DNA from: Pseudomonadota bacterium
GTDB taxonomy: Bacteria > Desulfobacterota > Desulfobulbia > Desulfobulbales > Desulfocapsaceae
DNA: 64,000 nt
Direction: 5' to 3'
Assembly: GCA_018817385.1 (NCBI GenBank)
Contig: JAHIUA010000090.1
Coordinates: forward strand, 41,561-105,560
Shown here: positions 46,368 through 55,074 of the stretch, in pieces
Layout of the letters: the number at the start of each line of letters is the position of its first letter
How positions within the stretch are numbered: the stretch's first letter is position 1
Position numbers and translations under genes: made by a program
Notes under the pieces: generated by a model
Seen by the model: only the letters and a program-made list of their open reading frames with translations
What the model was told of the DNA's origin: nothing
Databases searched by the model: none

Positions 46368-46496
46368 TATGGAAACGCTGAATGAGTTAAGAGAATGCCA
46401 GAGGGCTTTGCGCAATATAATTCCCCTATATTTTGAACAGATCAGTAACATAAGACAACTGGAGAAGTTTTTTCTTGGTGAAAAAGTGAATTCCAA

Positions 46497-46945
46497 GCAG
46501 ACTTGACGTTAAAAAATCGGTATCATATGAAGTCACAGAGGACTTTTCTCCGAGACTCAATTGCCTATATCCGCTTCATGAATCTGAATCCAACGACAAT
46601 TGGATTACACGAATAGCTGCATTCTGATTACACACACTATTGCCAGCTAAAACCGATAATGTCAAATACTTAGAAGAGGAAATGACTTCAAAAACCAAGC
46701 CAATTTCGCCACAAAGTGATACTAACACATTGTAATACAAACAAAAAAACATCAAACTGCTGCTAGGAAAAAAATTTTCATCCCTCCTCTTTTGTGCAGA
46801 GAAAAAGCAGAAGCTAATAATTACAATTTAGGAACCGTTCTCAATACAAATCTGCGCAAATAGCCCTGCTACCAAAAAATGGATCAATAATGTTGGCAGC
46901 ACACTTTCCATGTAGTATGCTTGTCACCGTTACAAAGGAGACTTA
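46497..46945. other. Divergent promoter region
   Basis: About 450 AT-rich bases between the minus arm and the plus-strand SGNH gene. No gene seen. A weak Fur-like sequence (TAGGAACCGTTCTCA, ~46829) matches only 8 of 12 consensus positions. Confidence 0.5.
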
Positions 46946-47551
46946 TTGTCTCACCTATGCCTGACCATAATTGTAAACACGAGATACCGAACAACCCTCA
47001 AAAAGAAACCGGCAAAACGCTCTATGACACAGGGAACCTTTCTTTTTCTTGGCGATTCGCTCATAGCTGATTTCAACTGGCAAGAGAGAATGCCTCATTT
47101 TCAAATCCTCAATTACGGAATGCAAGGGGAGACGGCGCAAGGACTTCTAACCAAAATACCATCTATTATAGAGACAGTTCCTTCCCCCGAACTTATTCTC
47201 TTAATGATCGGGACCAATAATCTGATCATTGAAGACTACAGCTACCTGGAATCCCTGCGTCAGATTATCGTCCGCCTGACCTCCCACTATCCGACCACAG
47301 AAGTCATTACCAACAGCCTACTCCCCTTCCAGTTACCCTGGATCAGCCTGGAAGCCCTGGAGCAGCTCAACAGCCAAATCGAAACCCTGACCCTGCAGAC
47401 CGGATCCTGTTATCTTGATATGTATTCTAAATTCAAACCCAATTCAGATTTCTTCCAGAACGACGGGATTCACCTGACCTCTAAGGCCTACGACCTCTGG
47501 TCAAAATCCATCCTTGAATTTGTCGCCTTTTTGGTTGAAGATGATCGTTGA
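46946..47551 (+). CDS. SGNH/GDSL-family hydrolase
   Basis: 201 aa from a TTG at 46946 that has a perfect AAGGAG six bases upstream; the ATG at 47024 would start directly before the catalytic block. Signature: FLFLGDSLIADF (Ser nucleophile), NYGMQGETAQG (Gly block), MIGTNNLI (Asn block) and the terminal DGIHLTSKAY (Asp-His). It is an esterase or lipase-like acylhydrolase in the cytoplasm, or secreted only if an unusual signal exists; none is visible. The substrate is unknown. Confidence 0.85.
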   Translation: MSHLCLTIIVNTRYRTTLKKKPAKRSMTQGTFLFLGDSLIADFNWQERMPHFQILNYGMQGETAQGLLTKIPSIIETVPSPELILLMIGTNNLIIEDYSYLESLRQIIVRLTSHYPTTEVITNSLLPFQLPWISLEALEQLNSQIETLTLQTGSCYLDMYSKFKPNSDFFQNDGIHLTSKAYDLWSKSILEFVAFLVEDDR

Positions 47552-47611
47552 ATTATTTAATCGGTGCATGAGCACTACAAACTTATTCTATTCTTACAAG
47601 GACAGATAATT

Positions 47612-48463
47612 ATGAAAAAAAACATCACAAACGGAATCACAATCTGCCTCTTTCTCAGTTTTGCCGCATGCAGCAACGCCGACCAAGACACAAAGACAGA
47701 ACAAGTAACAACTGACAAGGCAGCTGAGACCTCCGCCACAACCCAACCTGATGCGCCCATGACCAATATGGACATGCCCATCAGCGGTAAGATTTTAGAA
47801 ACCATGAATACAGGTGGCTACACCTACCTGAAGGTTGACACCGGCAGCAGCCAGCCATGGGTCGCCATTCCCGAGTCCCAGGTCAAAGTCGGCGACGAGA
47901 TCTCCTGCAATCCTGGTATAGCCATGGCAAACTTCACCAGCAAGACCCTGGATCGGACATTTGACAGCATCATTTTTTCCTCAGGTATTGTTGGAAGTAC
48001 AGGAGGAGGACATGGTGGTATGATGGGTGGTGATGACTCCTTTAGCAGTGCCGTCCAAGCCGAAGGTGGCTCTTCTGCTGCACAGGATTCCCAGGCAGCT
48101 TCCGGTGGCAGCCAGGCAGCCACGACCCCCTTCAACGAAGTGAAGGTCGAAAAAGCCATAGGTGAAAACAGCTATACCATCGAAGAGATTTTCACAAAGA
48201 CGAAAGAACTGGACGGAAAAACTGTCCGCATTCAAGGCAAAGTAGTAAAATACAGCCCCATGATCATGGGCCGCAACTGGATCCACATCCAGGATGGAAC
48301 CGGTGACCCCATGAACAACACCCATGATCTCGTCATCACCAGCTCGGAAGAGGTGAATACCAATGATATCATCACCGTCGAAGGAGTCCTCGCTTTCAAC
48401 AAAGACTTCGGCGCAGGGTATAAATATGTTGCCATTGTCGAAGAGGCCAAGACTCTGAAATAA
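47612..48463 (+). CDS. NrfJ-like lipoprotein with C-terminal OB-fold domain
   Basis: 283 aa, lipobox FAAC near residue 20. Residues ~50-125 (GKILETMNTGGYTYLKVDTG … VKVGDEISC) match the NrfJ-type domain found with nitrite reductase and other c-type cytochrome systems. A Gly/Ser/Ala-rich linker follows. Residues ~190-283 (GKTVRIQGKVVKYSP … GRNWIHIQDGTG … TVEGVL) are an OB-fold with the same general pattern. It stands next to the EET island and may serve it, but this is an inference. Confidence 0.75.
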   Translation: MKKNITNGITICLFLSFAACSNADQDTKTEQVTTDKAAETSATTQPDAPMTNMDMPISGKILETMNTGGYTYLKVDTGSSQPWVAIPESQVKVGDEISCNPGIAMANFTSKTLDRTFDSIIFSSGIVGSTGGGHGGMMGGDDSFSSAVQAEGGSSAAQDSQAASGGSQAATTPFNEVKVEKAIGENSYTIEEIFTKTKELDGKTVRIQGKVVKYSPMIMGRNWIHIQDGTGDPMNNTHDLVITSSEEVNTNDIITVEGVLAFNKDFGAGYKYVAIVEEAKTLK

Positions 48464-48491
48464 AGAGAAGTACCTGGACAAGGAGAACAGT

Positions 48492-49451
48492 GTGCGTATC
48501 GGTATCATTGGCCCAGGAGCTCTGGGTTGCCTCTTTGCTGCCAGGCTCTATCTTACCGTCAATGAGCAGGATCAAATCCTGCTCATTGACCACAGAGCAC
48601 AACGAGCAGCCGAGCTCAACAAACAGGGAATTCTCTACGAATCCGAGACAGGAACAGAGCGCTGTCCGATCGTGGTAAGCAGTTCTCCCGAATCAGTAGG
48701 CCGCCTGGATGCGCTGTTATCTTGTGTTAAATCTCATACCCTGGAACAAAGCCTTCAATTTGCAGCTCCCCTGCTCAGTCCCTCCACCCTGCTCCTCTTT
48801 CTCCAGAATGGTATCGGCCATCTGAAATATGGTGAGCAGAAACGACTCCCTGCTGTCATTGCCTATGCCACAAGCTCAGAAGGAGCAACATGTCTGGCTC
48901 CCGGCCATATCCTCCATGCAGGCAAGGGCCACACCACACTCGGATTTCTTTCTCCAGGAGACAGGGGAGAGGACGAGCAACTTGGAAAACTCTGCACCAC
49001 CTTGCAAAACGCAAACCTTGACAGTTCAGTTTCTGGCGACATTCGCACCCGCTTGTGGGCTAAACTCTTTGTCAACGTCGGGATCAATGCCTTGACTGCT
49101 ATTTACAATCGAACAAACGGCCAGCTTCTCACCTCTTGCGCAGCCCGCAGCCGAATCAAGACCCTGGTCCGCGAGGCAGAAAAAGTTGCACTTGCCTTAA
49201 GAATTCCCATTGAAGAAGATCCGGTGACCGCAACCTTGAGAGTCTGCAAAAAAACGGGCCGTAACATCTCCTCCATGCTTCAGGATATTCGTAACCTCCG
49301 AGCCACTGAAATAGATGCCATTAATGGGGAGATAAGCCGCCTGGGAAGAGAAACTGGTATTGCTACCCCATATAATGACGAGGCCATTGCTCAAGTCAAG
49401 AAGCTGGAAGATCGCTACCTTGTCTCTCGGTCAGATACCAATGAAAATTAA
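48492..49451 (+). CDS. panE: 2-dehydropantoate 2-reductase (ketopantoate reductase family)
   Basis: 319 aa, GTG start with GGAGAA before it. NADPH-binding GIIGPGALGCLFAARL at the N-terminus; the middle carries SCVKSHTLEQSL and LLFLQNGIGH; the C-terminal helical domain has the LWAKLFVNVGINALTAIYNR catalytic block (Lys, Asn). It reduces ketopantoate in pantothenate/CoA synthesis. ApbA-like paralogues with other substrates exist, so the exact substrate is probable, not certain. It overlaps the next gene by 11 bp. Confidence 0.85.
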   Translation: MRIGIIGPGALGCLFAARLYLTVNEQDQILLIDHRAQRAAELNKQGILYESETGTERCPIVVSSSPESVGRLDALLSCVKSHTLEQSLQFAAPLLSPSTLLLFLQNGIGHLKYGEQKRLPAVIAYATSSEGATCLAPGHILHAGKGHTTLGFLSPGDRGEDEQLGKLCTTLQNANLDSSVSGDIRTRLWAKLFVNVGINALTAIYNRTNGQLLTSCAARSRIKTLVREAEKVALALRIPIEEDPVTATLRVCKKTGRNISSMLQDIRNLRATEIDAINGEISRLGRETGIATPYNDEAIAQVKKLEDRYLVSRSDTNEN

Positions 49452-50013
49452 AACTGATGAAATAGGCTTTGATCTGGATGGCGTTATTGCCGATACCGCT
49501 GAAGCCTTTATCCGTTTGGCCTGTCAGGAGTTCGACTACTGTTCTTTCCGCCTGGAAGACATCACCAGCTTTGAGGTCGAAAACTGTCTGAATATTCCAG
49601 CCATCACAGTAGAACAGATCTTTTATGCCATCCTTAAAGATTCGCTGGGCACAGGACTGCAACCCATGTCGGGTGCAGTAAAGACGATCACAAATATGGC
49701 AGAAAAAGCACCGGTGACTATCATTACCGCCCGTACCCTTCATCAACCTGTGGCCGACTGGCTTGAGCACTTCTTTCCAGCCAAGACCTGTGGGCAAATA
49801 AAACTTGTGGCCATGGGAAACCACGATGACAAGGCCCGTTACATTCGGGAACATAAGCTCCGCTACTTTGTCGATGACCGCGTGGAAACCTGTCTGCAGC
49901 TTGCCGAAAACGATATTACTCCCATTGTTTACAGCCAACCCTGGAATCAAGGACGGCATAGACTGCAACAAGTCAGCAGCTGGCAGGAAATAGAAAAGAG
50001 ACTCTCTTTTTGA
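49441..50013 (+). CDS. HAD-superfamily hydrolase, 5'-nucleotidase-like
   Basis: 190 aa. HAD motif I is FDLDGVIAD, motif II lies at TIITAR, and the DDR motif at YFVDDRVETC. The compact size and cap resemble NT5C-like phosphatases (5'-deoxyribonucleotidase type). The start at 49441 overlaps the panE stop. The substrate is not determined. Confidence 0.8.
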   Translation: MKIKTDEIGFDLDGVIADTAEAFIRLACQEFDYCSFRLEDITSFEVENCLNIPAITVEQIFYAILKDSLGTGLQPMSGAVKTITNMAEKAPVTIITARTLHQPVADWLEHFFPAKTCGQIKLVAMGNHDDKARYIREHKLRYFVDDRVETCLQLAENDITPIVYSQPWNQGRHRLQQVSSWQEIEKRLSF

Positions 50014-50139
50014 CTAGAAATTGAACGTAACAGACCGAAGATAAAACAATTCGGATTTCGTACCGATGGGCTACAGAGTACACCTTCATTCTTTAGCGCC
50101 CAGAACCTCACCTTCCACCTCAATCACCTGAAATTTGCC

Positions 50140-50571
50140 ATGCTCTGTCCCCACTGTCACCAAGAGATTCAAACCTACCGCAACCCGGTTCCCACCGTTG
50201 ATATCATCATCGAAATAGAAGGAGCCATCGTTCTTATCAAACGCAAGAACCCGCCACATGGGTGGGCCCTGCCGGGTGGATTTGTTGATTATGGAGAATC
50301 TTACGAGACAGCAGCCCAGAGAGAGGCAAAGGAAGAAACAGGACTTGTGGTGAAGAACATGCATCAGTTCCGAACCTACTCAGCCCCGAACCGAGATCCG
50401 CGCCAACATACTGCCTCCACGGTCTTTATCGCCCAGGCCGACACGCCCCCCACAGCCGGAGACGATGCAGCCGAAGCCGCCCTCTTCAATGAAGAGAACC
50501 TCCCCCACCTGGTCTTTGACCACGCCCTGATTCTAAGCGATTACTTTGCGTTCAAGAAAGAGAAAAGCTGA
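50140..50571 (+). CDS. NUDIX hydrolase with N-terminal zinc-ribbon-like CxxC
   Basis: 143 aa. The NUDIX box [24 protein letters not shown] fits GX5EX7REUXEEXGU. The N-terminus [10 protein letters not shown] has a CxxCH-like metal pair; it is not a heme site because the protein is cytoplasmic and lacks a signal peptide. It probably hydrolyses nucleoside diphosphate derivatives. The ATG at 50140 is followed at once by the CPHC motif. Confidence 0.85.
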   Translation: MLCPHCHQEIQTYRNPVPTVDIIIEIEGAIVLIKRKNPPHGWALPGGFVDYGESYETAAQREAKEETGLVVKNMHQFRTYSAPNRDPRQHTASTVFIAQADTPPTAGDDAAEAALFNEENLPHLVFDHALILSDYFAFKKEKS

Positions 50572-50808
50572 AACCAACTCGAAGCTGATACAATACATGC
50601 CAACAAGGTCTCAAGGGACAAGCGGCTTCAGTCGCGAAAACAGCTCACAGCACGGCAACAGGCCAGCGAGCCACACTGCCCCCCAATCGAATACGAATCA
50701 ACTGGAGTGCATCTTCCACAGAAACAAGATTTACAAAAAAAAAGGTTCAATCTAAAAGATTGAACCAGCCCTAACTCCCGATAGATATACGTCCAACGCA
50801 TCCCTCGG

Positions 50809-50920
50809 ATGTAAGTGGTCCCAGGTGCTGTAGATTCGTGAGATCAGACCTGCTCGCCATAGCCTCTCTATGCGAGCAGGTCTGATCTCACGAAGATGCA
50901 GTGCCTGGGACCACTTACAT
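50809..50920. repeat. 112-bp long near-perfect palindrome
   Basis: Outer arms ATGTAAGTGGTCCCAGG (50809-50825 and 50904-50920) and inner arms TTCGTGAGATCAGACCTGCTCGC (50835-50857 and 50872-50894), with unpaired nonamers between outer and inner stems. It begins at the stop codon of the candidate selenoprotein gene (minus strand) and could end its transcript, or be a mobile palindromic repeat. Confidence 0.8.
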
Positions 50921-51081
50921 TAGAAGACTGTTTTTAATATCCAGTACACAAAAAGACCCATACCTATGGATCCGTAGAGCATGAGTCAGGGAATGCAGTC
51001 ATTGCCGTATTTCTTGGCAATGACTGCAAAGGTGGCTACCCCTGCCACCCCTGCCACGATAAAGAAGAGAATATCCTGCAT
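50920..51081 (-). CDS. Candidate small two-helix selenoprotein with a CxxU motif
   Basis: A 53-codon frame with one internal TGA (50986-50988). Read through, it gives two hydrophobic helices (ILFFIVAGVAGVATFAVIA and LMLYGSIGMGLFVYWIL) joined by KKYGNDCIPU, a CxxU redox motif if TGA encodes selenocysteine. Evidence: the start has CAGGAG eight bases before the ATG and sits six bases after the typA stop; both sides of the TGA are hydrophobic in one frame; a SECIS-like hairpin follows directly. The product would lie in the inner membrane. The alternative is a nonsense mutation in a decaying gene. I know no named family for it. Confidence 0.6.
50957..50985 (-). promoter_or_regulatory. SECIS-like hairpin after the in-frame TGA
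   Basis: On the minus strand CTCATGC pairs with GTATGGG (7 bp including G-U pairs), then a bulged T, then CTA/TAG, with apical loop CGGATCCA. Bulged U and a loop with G near its start are features of bacterial SECIS elements. The loop lies ~11 nt after TGA, shorter than the 16-37 nt usually given, so this is only a candidate. Confidence 0.5.
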
Positions 51082-51086
51082 GGGAA

Positions 51087-52886
51087 TCAACTCCTGACAC
51101 GAACACCAGTTTTTTTACGCAGTCGAATAGATTGTGGTGTCACTTCCACCAGCTCATCATCATTAATATAGGCGATGCAGTCTTCGAGAGTCATGGCTAC
51201 AGGAGGAGTAAGGATCACAGCCTCATCTGATCCGGAAGCCCGCATATTGGTAAGTTTTTTCCCTTTAGCAGGGTTAACCACCAGGTCTGCTGCCCGACTG
51301 CACTCACCCACGATTTGGCCCTGATACATCGGAAATCCAGGGCCAACAAAAAGTCTACCACGATCCTGAAGGTTAAACAAGGCATAGGCAACAGAAGTAC
51401 AGGCCTCTTTGACCACCAGGACACCGTTCACCCGGTTCTTGATATCTCCGGCCCAAGGCCCGTATTCGGCAAAGACATAACTCATCATGCCCATGCCCTT
51501 GGTGTCGGTCATAAACTCTGAACGGTAGCCAAGCAGACCCCTGGTGGGGATTTTAAACTTCAGGCGTACCATGCCGTTCTGGGTATTCATCTCTTCCATC
51601 TGGCCACGCAGCTTACCCAATTTCTCAATAACGGGGCCTTGAAACTGCTCATCCACATCAACGGTGAGTTCCTCGTAGGGCTCAAGGGTCTTGCCATCCT
51701 CTTGCTTGAGAATGACTTGAGGACGAGTGACCTGAAGTTCATAGCCTTCCCTCCGCATCTTTTCGATGAGAATGGAAAGATGCAGTTCACCACGCCCGGA
51801 GACACGGTATCCTACCCCATCTGTAAGCGTTTCCACCTGCAGAGCCACATCAGCCAGAGTCTCTCGCTTCAAACGTTCCTCTATATGACGGGAGGTTACG
51901 AACTTCCCTTCCTTACCGGCAAAAGGTGAATCGTTGGGAATAAAATTCATAGAGATAGTGGGCGGATCGATATCGATCAAAGGCAGAGGCCTGGGATCAT
52001 CGGGATCGGTAAAGGTAACACCGACAGTGACATCCTCCATCCCGGCTATCGCTACAATCTCTCCGGTGGTAGCCATCTCAATGGGTATTTTTTCATCGCT
52101 GGAAAAACGATAAATCTTTGAAATTCGAACTGGTTTGATTGATCCATCACGTCGGGCAACGACAATGGGCTGATTGATGGACATGGTCCCATTCACCACC
52201 TTGCCAATACCAAGACGTCCCAAATAGGGAGAATAATCAATGGTTCCCACCTGCATCTGGAGAGAGGCATCTGGAGAGCCGGAAGGGGCAGGGATGTGAT
52301 CCACAATCATCTGAGAAATAATATGCATATCGCCGCCAGCTACCACTGGGTCGGTATGTTCTTTCAGGGCATATCCTTCCTTAGCCGAGGCAAAGACCAC
52401 GGGAAAATCAAGGGTATCGTCAGGGGCATTGAGTTTGACAAAGAGATCAAAAACCTGGTCTATCACCCAATCACAGCGGGCTGCCGGTTTATCTATTTTA
52501 TTGATAACCACAATGACCGGCAGATTATTAGCCAGGGCCTTTTTCAGGACGAAATAGGTCTGCGGCATTGGGCCTTCCTGGGCATCCACCAGGAGAAGGG
52601 CACCGTCGGCCATACGCAGTACGCGTTCCACCTGGCCTCCGAAATCAGCATGGCCGGGGGTGTCGATAATATTAATCCAATAATCTTTATATTCGTAGGA
52701 TCCGTTTTTGGCAGTAATGGTAATCCCACGTTCCCGCTCCAGATCCATAGAGTCCATCAAACGCTCGGTTACCTTTTGATTTTCCCTGTACATTCCGGAA
52801 TGCTTAAACAACTCATCCACCAGGGTGGTTTTGCCGTGGTCAACATGAGCAATAATGGCCACATTACGAATCTTATCCTGTTTCAT
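51087..52886 (-). CDS. typA: Ribosome-associated GTPase TypA/BipA
   Basis: 599 aa translational GTPase that acts in ribosome assembly and stress growth. The G1 motif [10 protein letters not shown]2 region RGITI, G3 [11 protein letters not shown] and G4 NKIDK are all present. EF-G-like domains III and V and the C-terminal domain follow ([29 protein letters not shown]). I start at ATG 52886, giving [18 protein letters not shown]; the open frame extends to 52958 but those codons overlap a terminator-like hairpin. A possible small selenoprotein gene follows directly. Confidence 0.95.
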   Translation of the reverse strand: MKQDKIRNVAIIAHVDHGKTTLVDELFKHSGMYRENQKVTERLMDSMDLERERGITITAKNGSYEYKDYWINIIDTPGHADFGGQVERVLRMADGALLLVDAQEGPMPQTYFVLKKALANNLPVIVVINKIDKPAARCDWVIDQVFDLFVKLNAPDDTLDFPVVFASAKEGYALKEHTDPVVAGGDMHIISQMIVDHIPAPSGSPDASLQMQVGTIDYSPYLGRLGIGKVVNGTMSINQPIVVARRDGSIKPVRISKIYRFSSDEKIPIEMATTGEIVAIAGMEDVTVGVTFTDPDDPRPLPLIDIDPPTISMNFIPNDSPFAGKEGKFVTSRHIEERLKRETLADVALQVETLTDGVGYRVSGRGELHLSILIEKMRREGYELQVTRPQVILKQEDGKTLEPYEELTVDVDEQFQGPVIEKLGKLRGQMEEMNTQNGMVRLKFKIPTRGLLGYRSEFMTDTKGMGMMSYVFAEYGPWAGDIKNRVNGVLVVKEACTSVAYALFNLQDRGRLFVGPGFPMYQGQIVGECSRAADLVVNPAKGKKLTNMRASGSDEAVILTPPVAMTLEDCIAYINDDELVEVTPQSIRLRKKTGVRVRS

Positions 52887-52941
52887 CTTCTGCCTCTTGA
52901 GAAACCGATTCAACCCATTCAGACAATGGGCTGAAAATAAA

Positions 52942-52969
52942 AAAGCACCCGTTTTCATGCGGATGCTTT
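52942..52969 (-). terminator. Terminator-like hairpin in the typA leader
   Basis: On the minus strand AAAGCA-CCG pairs with CGG-TGCTTT (one A/C mismatch each side) around an 8-nt loop, followed by TTTTTTATTTT. It lies ~55 bp before the typA start, so it may be an attenuator, or the terminator of an upstream transcript. Upstream, CCCC…GGGG near 52977-52993 could form a competing stem. Confidence 0.6.
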
Positions 52970-53075
52970 CGACGCACGCCCCTGTCTTGGGGCACGAAAA
53001 TTTGATAGAATAACAAAATTTCAGGAGTTTGGCAAGAGAATTAGGAAAATCACCCTTCAGCTCCCATAACTCAAT

Positions 53076-53224
53076 TTAAGGCTACCTTGAAAAATTAGAA
53101 TTTTCGTTCAAAATCGAGGCATGAGAAAAATTTTACCGCAGGCATATTTTTGATATTCCGAGGATAAAATTTTTCTCATAACGAAGAGTGTGAGCGAAAA
53201 GGCAATTTTTCAAGGTAGCCTTAA
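53076..53224. repeat. 149-bp nested palindrome
   Basis: Outer arms TTAAGGCTACCTTGAAAAATT (53076-53096) and its exact complement (53204-53224); inner arms ATGAGAAAAATTTTA (53121-53135) and complement (53165-53179). It lies in the ~600-bp gap between typA and the helicase gene. A non-autonomous mobile palindrome is a possibility. It shares TACCTTGA with the palindrome at 7992. Confidence 0.8.
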
Positions 53225-53490
53225 TTGTTATCCAACCTCTGCTGACCTCTCTTTTGGTTGTGCCTGATCCGCCTTCATTGTCCAATTTTCTCCCCTGGCA
53301 TCAGGTGACCATCAGGCAAAACCCAGCGAATCTATACACCAAAGACTCTATGGAAACCCTCCCCCAAGGATAACCGAGCCTGCCTGCTCAACAGAGAAGT
53401 CCAAAAATTCTGGGCATACACCCAGAATCAGAGCAGAGAGCTACTGTCTTCTCTTTATAGAAAAAACATGGCCAATCAAGGCGGTCAGAA

Positions 53491-54834
53491 TCAGGCCAGG
53501 ATCTTTCTCCGGCTTTCGGCAGAACGATTGAGCACAGAGACATCCTCATCCACGTAATCAAAGACCCGGGCTAATTTACCCTCTGCAGGACGCATGATCC
53601 GTCCAAGAATCTGAAGAAGCCGCCCTTCAAAGGTGATAGGAGTGGTTAGGAACAGTGTACTCAGCCCTGAGCAATCAAAGCCTTCGCCAATGAGCTGCAG
53701 AGTAGCCACCAAGACCTGAATCCGACCATTCTGCACCTCTCTGACCGTCGCAGCCCGTTGGTCTGCCGGAGTCTGCCCAGTGAGTATGGCCACCTCAACA
53801 CCGCGACTCCTGAGGCCTTTTTCAAAAACCAGACAATGGCTGATCCGATCCGAGACCAGAAGCAAAGTACCACTGTTTTCCATTTGGCTGACCTGAACGA
53901 CATCATTGATGATCTGTTGATTGCGGCCTGTATCCCCGATCAAGGCCGTAATCAGGGGCTGATAATCGCCTCGATAATGATATTTAAAAGCAGTTTTCCG
54001 CCGTATCAGCTCAGGTTTAACAACGGCACCAGTGGCCTCCAGTTCTCCCTGATCCACCCGGTGAATCCGATCCCCCATATAAAAATAGATAAGTTTGGTC
54101 AAACCCTCATCACTGCGAAAGGCAGTGGCAGAAAGGCCGAGGAGATAGTGGCCGCCAAAATTGCTTACCACATCAGTAAAGAGAGCGGCCGGCACCCGAT
54201 GACACTCGTCCACAACCAGATGGCCAAAACAGGGCGACAGCTCCTGAACCCGCTTGCGGGCCGTATTGACAATGGCCACGCTAATCGTCTCCAGGCTGAA
54301 ATGACCATCCCCGACAAGCCCGACTGCACAGCCCAGAAACTCCTGGATACGTTTCTGCCACTGATAGAGAAGCTCCTTGGTATGAACGACTATGAGAGTA
54401 GGCTGACGACGGGCGGCAATAATGGCCAGGGCCATGACCGTCTTGCCACTACCGGTTCCGGCTTCAAGGACTCCCAAAGAGCGTTTTTCAGCGGCAGCAA
54501 CGGCTGCTTTCTGATAAGCCCTCAAGGTTCCGCCAAAAGAAAAATCCACCTCAGGCAAAAGCAGGCGCTCATCATGAATATCCGGAGTCTCCTGAATAAT
54601 TTTACGACACAGGATCACAGCCTGGTTAGCAAAACCTCGTGGAAAACGCAGCCCCCCGGGCACGGATTCATAGAATGTGAGTTTCGGCTGCAGTTGTTTT
54701 CCAATCCAGCGACCATATTTTTTTGCCGACATATACTTGGGATTATCAATGGTCAACTGGTCCATTACAGCCTTTTCCAGGACAAAAGGAATGTCTTCGA
54801 GAAGACAGTCTGCTGCGATAGTGAGAGAGGGCAT
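53491..54834 (-). CDS. DEAD/DEAH-box superfamily 2 helicase
   Basis: About 447 aa. Walker A EAGTGSGKTVMA, DEAH-type motif VVDECHRVPAA, motif III LLGLSATAFRS, and the C-terminal helicase domain with TLLLVSDRISH, VLVATLQLIGEGFDC and RLLQILGRIMRP. The layout resembles the helicase subunit of type III restriction-like or UvrB-like SF2 proteins. An N-terminal ~110-residue domain is unassigned. No methyltransferase gene is adjacent, so I do not call it a restriction system. Start at ATG 54834; the frame continues to 54891 into a hydrophobic stretch. Confidence 0.85.
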   Translation of the reverse strand: MPSLTIAADCLLEDIPFVLEKAVMDQLTIDNPKYMSAKKYGRWIGKQLQPKLTFYESVPGGLRFPRGFANQAVILCRKIIQETPDIHDERLLLPEVDFSFGGTLRAYQKAAVAAAEKRSLGVLEAGTGSGKTVMALAIIAARRQPTLIVVHTKELLYQWQKRIQEFLGCAVGLVGDGHFSLETISVAIVNTARKRVQELSPCFGHLVVDECHRVPAALFTDVVSNFGGHYLLGLSATAFRSDEGLTKLIYFYMGDRIHRVDQGELEATGAVVKPELIRRKTAFKYHYRGDYQPLITALIGDTGRNQQIINDVVQVSQMENSGTLLLVSDRISHCLVFEKGLRSRGVEVAILTGQTPADQRAATVREVQNGRIQVLVATLQLIGEGFDCSGLSTLFLTTPITFEGRLLQILGRIMRPAEGKLARVFDYVDEDVSVLNRSAESRRKILA

Positions 54835-55074
54835 AGTAACAGTATGGAGGATGCAAGCTAAAGGAAGAAGAAATACGTATCTGTTAAGCAAACTGACCTA
54901 CAAGATACAAAGTATATGCAACAAATCAACCAGAGAGATTCAAAACCGGGGGAGTATTGACACAGGGATAACGATTAACAAAAACTTTTCAATTGAGAGG
55001 AGAAGAGGTATCTTCTATGATCAAGTTACTGCCTGCCGCTGCATTTCCATCCAACAACCCACAGGAACATCCTC

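Noticed and set aside
46829..46843. Fur-like sequence upstream of the heptaheme cytochrome
   Set aside because: Only about 8 of 12 consensus positions match, too weak in an AT-rich gap.
50140..50571. CPHCH near the NUDIX N-terminus as a heme motif
   Set aside because: The protein has no signal peptide and the motif sits at residue 3-7; a metal-binding CxxC is more likely.
53491..54834. Helicase as part of a restriction or defence system
   Set aside because: No methyltransferase, nuclease or other defence gene is adjacent.
53758..54861. 367-codon plus-strand frame opposite the helicase gene
   Set aside because: The minus strand carries clear Walker A, DECH and helicase C motifs; the plus frame is a shadow.
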